Program-made: the position numbers and the translations under genes | Notes under the pieces: model-generated | The model's input: the letters and a program-made list of their open reading frames with translations, nothing else | Told to the model about the DNA's origin: nothing | Databases searched by the model: none | Shown here: one piece after another, positions 7,510 through 11,617 of the stretch | Layout: each line of letters opens with the position of its first letter | Numbering within the stretch: the stretch's first letter is position 1 | Source of the DNA: an uncultured Veillonella sp. | Lineage (GTDB): Bacteria > Bacillota > Negativicutes > Veillonellales > Veillonellaceae | Direction of reading: 5' to 3' | Length of the DNA stretch: 11,617 nucleotides | Assembly: GCF_905209685.1 (NCBI RefSeq) | Contig: NZ_CAJLUB010000049.1 | Location: 1 to 11,617 of the forward strand

Positions 7510-8770
7510 CGTTAGCCCCCATCAATACAGTAACACCTTCAATTTCACAGCGCTTCAAGGCGCGAAGCAATAATTCATCACTCAACAAATCGGCATATAC
7601 ACCTAAGCGTTTAAACTCAGGACGTTCTGCCAAAATTTGACGTGCCGTCTGTACCGCATTGCCGTCAACCATATCGTCATAGGCACGCAAATAATCACCT
7701 ACCACATCAGATAACAATCTACGCTCTGCTAAATTAACGGTAGGTCGTGTTGTGGAAATAATGCGATACGGCATAACGAATATAGATTTACTCTTCTCTT
7801 CGCTTTGAGACTCTTGCAACCATAATTTACGCACCCCTTCTTGTGTACATAAACGGTGCAATGGTCCTGTTCCTACAAGAACAATAGAAAGCAAGATGTT
7901 CTTCTTATACTGTTTACGCAAATTCTCTTTTTTATGGCGTAAAATTTCTAAGAATTCTGCTTCAGTTTTCATGCCTGCAATATCAATTTTGATTTCTTCA
8001 AAATGGATAGCACTGGTTTCAATAAATCGAGGTTCACAATGACCATTATGGGATACAGAAACAAGATAGCACCCCTTCGGACCTAGTTCCTTGCGGTGTA
8101 AACCTTGCGGATTACCTGCGTATACAACGAGAGGTTCCTCACTGAGCACTTGGGATTTATGAATGTGTCCTAACGCCCAATAGTCCATAGCTGCTTCTGC
8201 TAGATCTGTTAAACTACATGGACCAGTTACATTATGATTTTCAGAGCCCGCACTAGAGCCAACTGTACCATGCATAACAGCAAGAGAAAACTCATCACGT
8301 TCAAAGGCGCGGTATTGACGCGCATAATTGTCGCTTTCATTACCATGACCACAACTAATACCGTAAACGCCACCAATTTCAATATTGTTAACAATTAATG
8401 GAAAACGTTGTACTTGTTCGCTAGAGAATACATGTACATTGTCAGGCATCTGCAATTGAGCCTTCCAGCTTTCAGCCGGGTCATGATTACCTTGCACCAT
8501 ATAAACTGCAATGCGATGCTCTGCCAAGCGATACATGGCACGTACAAAGCGCACTTGAGCCTCTAAATTGTGATCTTCGCTATTATAAATATCACCAGCT
8601 ATGACAACAGCATGAACATGCTCATCAATAGCAGTGTCAATAATTGTATCAAAGGCTACATAGGTAGCTTCGCTGACGGCGCGATCAACGGCGCGGCTAA
8701 TACCTGTAGCGTATTGGAAGGGTGCCCCTAAATGCAGGTCACCACAGTGTATAAATCGAAATGGCTGCAT
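7499..8770 (-). CDS. yhaO: YhaO-like metallophosphoesterase (Mre11/SbcD-related nuclease)
   Basis: A 423-residue calcineurin-like phosphoesterase, probably a metal-dependent DNA exonuclease/endonuclease working with the adjacent YhaN ATPase. The N-terminal domain shows all metal-binding motifs in order: GDLHLG (D11, H13), AGDIYN (D60), QGNHD (N95, H96), MHG (H167) and GHIHK (H202, H204). The C-terminal 170 residues are a less conserved capping region, as in the family. The ATG start at 8770 has AAGGAG 9-10 bp upstream. The stop lies inside the start of yhaN (ATGAACATTAA), the usual arrangement for this pair. Cytoplasmic; no signal peptide. Substrate preference cannot be read from the sequence. 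Confidence 0.88.
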   Translation of the reverse strand: MQPFRFIHCGDLHLGAPFQYATGISRAVDRAVSEATYVAFDTIIDTAIDEHVHAVVIAGDIYNSEDHNLEAQVRFVRAMYRLAEHRIAVYMVQGNHDPAESWKAQLQMPDNVHVFSSEQVQRFPLIVNNIEIGGVYGISCGHGNESDNYARQYRAFERDEFSLAVMHGTVGSSAGSENHNVTGPCSLTDLAEAAMDYWALGHIHKSQVLSEEPLVVYAGNPQGLHRKELGPKGCYLVSVSHNGHCEPRFIETSAIHFEEIKIDIAGMKTEAEFLEILRHKKENLRKQYKKNILLSIVLVGTGPLHRLCTQEGVRKLWLQESQSEEKSKSIFVMPYRIISTTRPTVNLAERRLLSDVVGDYLRAYDDMVDGNAVQTARQILAERPEFKRLGVYADLLSDELLLRALKRCEIEGVTVLMGANDEH

Positions 8771-8831
8771 CTATATCCACTCCTTATATTAGTACTTTTA
8801 TTATAGTTATATATAGTAATTACAATACTCT

Positions 8832-8837
8832 ATTATA
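8832..8837 (-). promoter_or_regulatory. Candidate -10 element for yhaO-yhaN
   Basis: On the minus strand a perfect TATAAT lies about 60 bp upstream of the yhaO start codon. No good -35 is seen at 16-18 bp. The rest of this half of the intergenic region (8771-8990) is very AT-rich and shows no other clear element. Confidence 0.35.
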
Positions 8838-8995
8838 CTACAAAACCCTAAAGATTACTTAAAAATAACTATCAATTAAAACCTTAACATAGATTTAACA
8901 CCTTACTATAGATAGTAAAATATAGCCTCTAAAATTAGTTGTAAGTCATATAATTCCCCTGTATTAAAAGCGCTCTAAAAACTACATAAATATTT

Positions 8996-9026
8996 TTGTT
9001 AACCCAAAAATACATTAAGTTGACAA
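8996..9026 (+). promoter_or_regulatory. BirA-like biotin operator in front of bioB
   Basis: The dyad TTGTTAAC-N15-GTTGACAA has the half-sites and spacing of known BirA (biotin repressor) operators, with one base departing from perfect symmetry. Its right half overlaps the -35 hexamer TTGACA of the bioB promoter, so bound biotinoyl-AMP-BirA would block RNA polymerase when biotin is plentiful. Position directly upstream of biotin synthase supports the call. BirA itself is not in the window. Confidence 0.75.
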
Positions 9027-9048
9027 TTTATGCACTAACGTTTACAAT
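9020..9048 (+). promoter_or_regulatory. Sigma-A type promoter of bioB
   Basis: A consensus TTGACA (9020-9025) is followed after exactly 17 bp by TACAAT (9043-9048), five of six matches to TATAAT. Transcription would start near 9055, giving a leader of about 45 nt before the bioB ATG. The -35 is shared with the BirA-like operator. Confidence 0.75.
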
Positions 9049-9052
9049 CAAA

Positions 9053-9086
9053 TTGTCAATATTTTATATTTTTATTAAGTTAACAA
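9053..9086 (+). promoter_or_regulatory. Second imperfect BirA-like dyad in the bioB leader
   Basis: TTGTCAAT (9053-9060) and GTTAACAA (9079-9086) resemble two more operator half-sites, but with 18 bp between them instead of 15. They lie from the predicted start of transcription to just before the AGGAGG ribosome binding site (9089-9094). ATTGTCAA here is also an exact inverted copy of TTGACAAT at 9021-9028. It may be an auxiliary site or only AT-rich coincidence. Confidence 0.35.
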
Positions 9087-9099
9087 TTAGGAGGCTATT

Positions 9100-10128
9100 A
9101 TGGCTTTGCCTACAGATCAACAACCATCCCAGGTGGGAACATACGAAAAAATCCTTACCATAGCAAATCGTATTATGCATGGTGGTGAAATTACAAAAGA
9201 AGAAGCAATTGAGTTAATTCATACATCTGATGATGATACGATGATTCTACTCGCTATGGCAGATAAAATTCGTCAACATTTCAATGACAACTCCGTAGAT
9301 GTATGCGCCATTGTAAATGCACGATCTGGCAAATGTCCTGAAAACTGTAAATTCTGTGCTCAATCTGCACATCACGAAACAGGCGTTCAAGTATATCCGT
9401 TCATGGATGATGAAAGCATCCTCGATGCGGCTCGCAAAGCTAAAGAGGCAGGCGCTATTCGCTTCTCCATCGTAACAAGTGGTCGTAATACTAATAACCC
9501 AAACGAATTCGATCAAATCATTCGCGTATTAGGCCGCATTAAAGATGAAGTAGGCCTCGAAATTTGCTGTTCTCTTGGTTTGTTAACTTATGAACAAGCT
9601 CTCAAATTGAAAGAAGTAGGTGTAACTCGATACCACTCCAATATCGAAACAGCACCTAGTCACTTCCCAGATATTTGTACAACCCATTCCTACGAAGATA
9701 AAATGTCTACCATCGACAACGCTCAAAAAGCAGGCATTCGCGTTTGCTCCGGCGGCATCCTTGGTCTCAACGAGACATTAGAACAACGCGTAGAAATGGC
9801 ATTTGAGCTTAAACGCTTACATATTGACTCTGTACCACTTAACATTTTGAATCCTGTTAAAGGTACGCCATTTGAAAGCAATAAAGCATTACGTCCATTA
9901 GATATTTTACGTACCTTCGCTGTATTCCGTTTCATCTTGCCAAATGCATTGATTCGTACAGCTGGCGGTCGTGAAGTAAATCTTCGTGACTTACAAGCCT
10001 ATGCTTTAAAAGGTGGCCTTAACGGTATCATGGTTGGTGGCTACTTAACAACTGGCGGTCGTTCTCCACAAGACGATCTCCAAATGATTCAAGACTTGGA
10101 ATTAAACCGCAACTCTGCTCAAGTTTAA
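9100..10128 (+). CDS. bioB: Biotin synthase (radical SAM, BioB)
   Basis: Inserts sulfur into dethiobiotin to make biotin. The 342-residue product has the radical-SAM cluster motif KCPENCKFC (C79, C83, C86) followed by AQSAHH, with the BioB signatures YNHN-like YHSNIETA (178-185), CSGGILGL (216-223) and IRTAGGREVNL (285-295). Compared with E. coli, the auxiliary [2Fe-2S] ligands C128 and C188 align with C156 and C216, and R260 with R286. The fourth ligand, C97, is replaced by S123 at exactly the expected spacing (44 residues after the first radical-SAM Cys), and an extra cysteine C157 sits beside C156. ATG at 9100 has AGGAGG 5 bp upstream. The gene stands alone, with its own promoter and BirA-like operator, so other biotin genes must be elsewhere. 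Confidence 0.95.
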   Translation: MALPTDQQPSQVGTYEKILTIANRIMHGGEITKEEAIELIHTSDDDTMILLAMADKIRQHFNDNSVDVCAIVNARSGKCPENCKFCAQSAHHETGVQVYPFMDDESILDAARKAKEAGAIRFSIVTSGRNTNNPNEFDQIIRVLGRIKDEVGLEICCSLGLLTYEQALKLKEVGVTRYHSNIETAPSHFPDICTTHSYEDKMSTIDNAQKAGIRVCSGGILGLNETLEQRVEMAFELKRLHIDSVPLNILNPVKGTPFESNKALRPLDILRTFAVFRFILPNALIRTAGGREVNLRDLQAYALKGGLNGIMVGGYLTTGGRSPQDDLQMIQDLELNRNSAQV

Positions 10129-10208
10129 ATTTCCGTATATACCATTCTCCTTTGAGGATGTTGTATATAAAAAATATTCCTAAGATTTATAAATTTTTTA
10201 CACATATA

Positions 10209-10247
10209 AAAAGAACCATCTAGTTTGCTGTGCTAGATGGTTCTTTT
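10209..10247. terminator. Bidirectional terminator between bioB and the exported-protein gene
   Basis: A perfect 15-bp inverted repeat (AAAAGAACCATCTAG, 10209-10223, with 10233-10247) has a 9-nt loop. Each arm gives a T-run on the outgoing strand (TTCTTTTATT on plus, TTCTTTTTATA on minus), so it can end both convergent transcripts. The right arm overlaps the TAA stop of the minus-strand gene. A weaker imperfect hairpin (10136-10169) precedes it after bioB but lacks a U-tract. Confidence 0.85.
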
Positions 10248-10608
10248 ATTGCCATAATAAATTATAAATGGCTTGACCATTTGTATTGCCTTCAATAGGT
10301 TCAGGATTTTCATTGAACTCTACATTTTCATAGGGTGTACCGTCTGCCATGTATGCATCTACCTTTAATGTTTCCATGGTACGGTTATATCTACTTATAT
10401 ACACTTTATATCGCAATTCGTCGCCACCCAGTTCATTGACCCGCAGCCACAAAAGCGCATCATAATCACTTTTTTGAACACTGTCGTTGTCAATAAATAA
10501 TTGGTTTCCTGATGCATCTGGTCCAACATAGTACCAGTCCGTTGCGTTAGCAGTCCCCCCTATACTGAGTAGCCACAAAAGGGACAATATGGTAAATATT
10601 TTCCTCAT
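10246..10608 (-). CDS. Small exported protein of unknown function
   Basis: I do not recognise a characterised family with certainty. The 120-residue product begins with a classical signal peptide: MRK, a hydrophobic core (FTILSLLWLLSIGG) and an ANA cleavage site at about residue 22, followed by TDWYYVG. The mature part of about 98 residues is acidic and rich in Tyr, Trp and Asn, has no cysteine or lipobox, and looks like a small beta-strand domain. The layout (DWYYVG, FIDNDSV, ALLWLRVN, YKVYISRYN, ending YNLLWQ) recalls small secreted proteins of the surface-adhesin protein E type, but this is only a resemblance. It is probably periplasmic or surface-located. An AGGAG site lies 8 bp before the ATG. 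It is monocistronic, with its own promoter candidate and a terminator overlapping its stop. Confidence 0.75.
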   Translation of the reverse strand: MRKIFTILSLLWLLSIGGTANATDWYYVGPDASGNQLFIDNDSVQKSDYDALLWLRVNELGGDELRYKVYISRYNRTMETLKVDAYMADGTPYENVEFNENPEPIEGNTNGQAIYNLLWQ

Positions 10609-10700
10609 ATGACTGCTCCTCTCATGCTATAGAGCTGTATACTTTATAAAACTCTAATAGCCATTAAACCTTTATAAAATATACAACTTCTCCTTTATAT

Positions 10701-10730
10701 ATAATACCAAAATTACCCCGTATTTATCAA
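10701..10730 (-). promoter_or_regulatory. Promoter candidate for the small exported protein
   Basis: On the minus strand TTGATA (10725-10730) is followed after 18 bp by TATTAT (10701-10706) with an extended -10 TG. The transcript would start near 10694, with an AT-rich leader of about 85 nt. No riboswitch-like structure was noticed in the leader. Confidence 0.5.
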
Positions 10731-10835
10731 CAATAATTAAACTTAATTATTATCTTTTTTAGAATTTCAAGAAATTAAAAGAAATTTCTTAAAAAACTTC
10801 ATTTTTGACTCATTTATTGTTCTTATAATGACAAT

Positions 10836-11005
10836 GTCAAATGATAAATAGAGGTAACAATTCCCTGGTTACCATACGTGTATTTATCTCCCGACAAGTA
10901 TTACTAACCCCAAACCTACTACTTGTTTAAATACATGGTTCATTTGATATTAATACTAACACTCCCCTTACATGAAAAAAGGACTCCAGTTGGAGTCCTT
11001 TTTTC
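10836..11005 (+). ncRNA. Candidate structured non-coding RNA with own terminator
   Basis: A stretch with no ORF but dense complementary arms. The closing stem is 10837-10844 with 10940-10947 (8 bp, extendable to 11 with a G-U). Inside are a hairpin GGTAAC/GTTACC (10853-10858 with 10868-10873) and a long arm: 10877-10886 with 10928-10937, then ACAAGTA/TACTTGT (10894-10900 with 10920-10926). Together they form a three-way junction. A competing pairing, 10843-10850 with 10881-10888, is mutually exclusive with the long arm. TATAAT at 10824-10829 would place the start near 10836, though its -35 is poor; a perfect intrinsic terminator ends it at 11005. Length (about 170 nt) and form would suit a stand-alone sRNA or a 6S-like RNA. 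No plus-strand gene follows, which argues against a simple riboswitch. Strand is inferred from the -10 box and terminator. Confidence 0.45.
10974..11005. terminator. Strong intrinsic terminator, symmetric
   Basis: A 14-bp perfect stem (GAAAAAAGGACTCC, 10974-10987, with 10992-11005) has an AGTT loop. It gives a six-T run on both strands, so it can work in either direction. No protein gene ends close to it on either strand; the best explanation is that it ends the candidate RNA at 10836-11005. Confidence 0.8.
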
Positions 11006-11159
11006 GTTGTCAAAAATATTCCTATATTCAACACCTGCATATAGTTTCTAATTTTATTTACTATGTCCCATTTCATAATCCATAGAATATTAATATTACT
11101 AGTATAAATCAGCTTTCAAATACAATAGAAAAGAGTAATTTTAAATCAACAAAAAGAAA
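11006..11159. other. AT-rich intergenic stretch, nothing recognised
   Basis: Together with the elements listed at 10609-11005 and 11160-11243 this completes a 635-bp gap without a protein gene. I see no ORF with a ribosome binding site, no repeat and no clear promoter here. Confidence 0.5.
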
Positions 11160-11203
11160 ACCCTCAAAGGCTTAACTACATTAGCAATTAAGCCTTTGAG
11201 GGT
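11160..11203 (-). terminator. Terminator of the cooS transcript
   Basis: A perfect 16-bp stem (11160-11175 with 11188-11203, core CCCTCAAAGGCTTAA) with a 12-nt loop lies 40 bp past the cooS stop. Read on the minus strand it is followed by TTTTCTTTTTG, a typical U-tract. Confidence 0.9.
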
Positions 11204-11243
11204 ATTATTATGTACAAAATGTACTATTCAATTCGACTGTCGT

Positions 11244-11617
11244 TTATTTTACTTCAGCCCAGCCTAAAGCAGCACGTTTAGCATCGATATCAGCTAAGAT
11301 TTTTTCAGCTACTTTAGCAGGATCTGTATTTACATACATAACAGAGCCTAAGATGTCTTTAGTGTCTTCTTTAAGCCATTTTGTAACAGCATCAGAGCCT
11401 TGTGTAGGTGGCTCAACGCAGTGGTAAGAGTTGATACCCATCAAGCGGAAGCCAAGGGATGCATCAATACCTTTTTCGTTGGACCATTCAGGGCTAGACA
11501 TTGCAAATGGCATTTGTGGCAAGTTAAGACCTAATTCACCAGCAATACCAGCGAAAATACCAGAGGAACGTGCATTATCTACACATTCGCCAACATGCCA
11601 TACTGGTGGTTGATCGT
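11244..11617 (-). CDS. cooS: Anaerobic Ni-Fe carbon monoxide dehydrogenase catalytic subunit, C-terminal part
   Basis: Only the last 123 or so codons are in the window; the gene continues beyond 11617. CooS interconverts CO and CO2 at a Ni-Fe-S C-cluster in the cytoplasm. The visible part contains HVGECVDNARSS, matching the conserved CODH segment (GxCVDN) that supplies a C-cluster cysteine. It continues with ELGL, AMSSPEWSNEKG, LMGINSYHCVEPPTQGS and a helical tail (VNTDPAKVAEKILADID) typical of CooS C-termini. Hybrid-cluster protein is a distant relative but lacks this ending. A TTG inside the frame at 11522 is not the start; coding sequence runs through it to the window edge. Whether it is a stand-alone CODH or linked to an acetyl-CoA synthase or hydrogenase cannot be told here. 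Confidence 0.85.
   Translation of the reverse strand, partial: DQPPVWHVGECVDNARSSGIFAGIAGELGLNLPQMPFAMSSPEWSNEKGIDASLGFRLMGINSYHCVEPPTQGSDAVTKWLKEDTKDILGSVMYVNTDPAKVAEKILADIDAKRAALGWAEVK

Noticed and set aside
9247..9516. Minus-strand ORF inside bioB (also 9723-9935)
   Set aside because: Antisense shadow of bioB.
10836..10974. Riboswitch controlling a downstream gene
   Set aside because: No plus-strand gene follows; the next gene (cooS) is convergent. I do not see a known aptamer consensus such as TPP, cobalamin, purine, glycine or FMN.
868..11005. The similar GACTCC/GGAGTC hairpins at 868-906 and 10974-11005 as a mobile repeat family
   Set aside because: Only the short stem core is shared and both end in T-runs; ordinary terminators explain them.
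11062..11106. 14-codon plus-strand ORF in the AT-rich gap
   Set aside because: No ribosome binding site and too short to support.
11244..11522. Separate 92-residue gene starting at TTG 11522
   Set aside because: The frame continues upstream without a stop to the window edge and encodes conserved CODH sequence, so it is the 3' part of a longer gene.

Overview
The window looks like chromosome from a low-GC Negativicutes bacterium, most probably Veillonella. This is an inference from protein flavour and gene content: Firmicutes-type heme enzymes, a YhaN/YhaO pair, an anaerobe-like biotin synthase and a CooS-type CO dehydrogenase. I could not run a database search. No tRNA, rRNA, insertion sequence, phage gene or CRISPR array is visible; this is core chromosome.

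Positions 1-4463 (all minus strand) hold the last four enzymes of the coproporphyrin-dependent heme route, transcribed in reaction order: hemE (uroporphyrinogen decarboxylase), hemH/cpfC (coproporphyrin ferrochelatase), hemY/cgoX (coproporphyrinogen oxidase) and hemQ/chdC (coproheme decarboxylase). The first three are tightly packed: a 4-bp gap between hemE and hemH, then a 4-bp GTGA overlap between hemH and hemY. They start with TTG, GTG and GTG. hemQ sits behind a hairpin that looks like a terminator and carries a possible extended -10 promoter in its loop. A strong hairpin ends the cluster.

Positions 4464-8770 (minus) hold a two-gene DNA-metabolism operon: yhaO (Mre11/SbcD-like metallophosphoesterase) followed, with an 11-bp overlap, by yhaN (Rad50/SbcC-like ATPase with a membrane hairpin in the middle). 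The 3' end of yhaN is followed by a diverged tandem copy of its own last 32 bp.

Positions 8771-9099 are a divergent intergenic region. It holds a yhaO promoter candidate and, for bioB, a good sigma-A promoter overlapped by a BirA-like biotin operator (TTGTTAAC-N15-GTTGACAA). bioB (9100-10128, plus) is a lone biotin synthase whose auxiliary-cluster ligands differ from the textbook set. It converges on a small exported protein gene (10246-10608, minus), and the two share a bidirectional terminator.

Positions 10609-11243 have no protein gene. They contain a promoter for the small exported protein, a strongly structured element (10836-11005) that looks like an independent non-coding RNA with its own terminator, an AT-rich stretch (11006-11159) where I see nothing, and the terminator of the next gene. 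The window ends inside the 3' part of a minus-strand gene for an anaerobic Ni-Fe carbon monoxide dehydrogenase (cooS).

The heme enzymes HemY and HemQ normally need O2 and H2O2, while CooS and the BioB variant point to an anaerobe. That tension, the candidate ncRNA, and the unusual residues in BioB and HemQ are the most interesting aspects.
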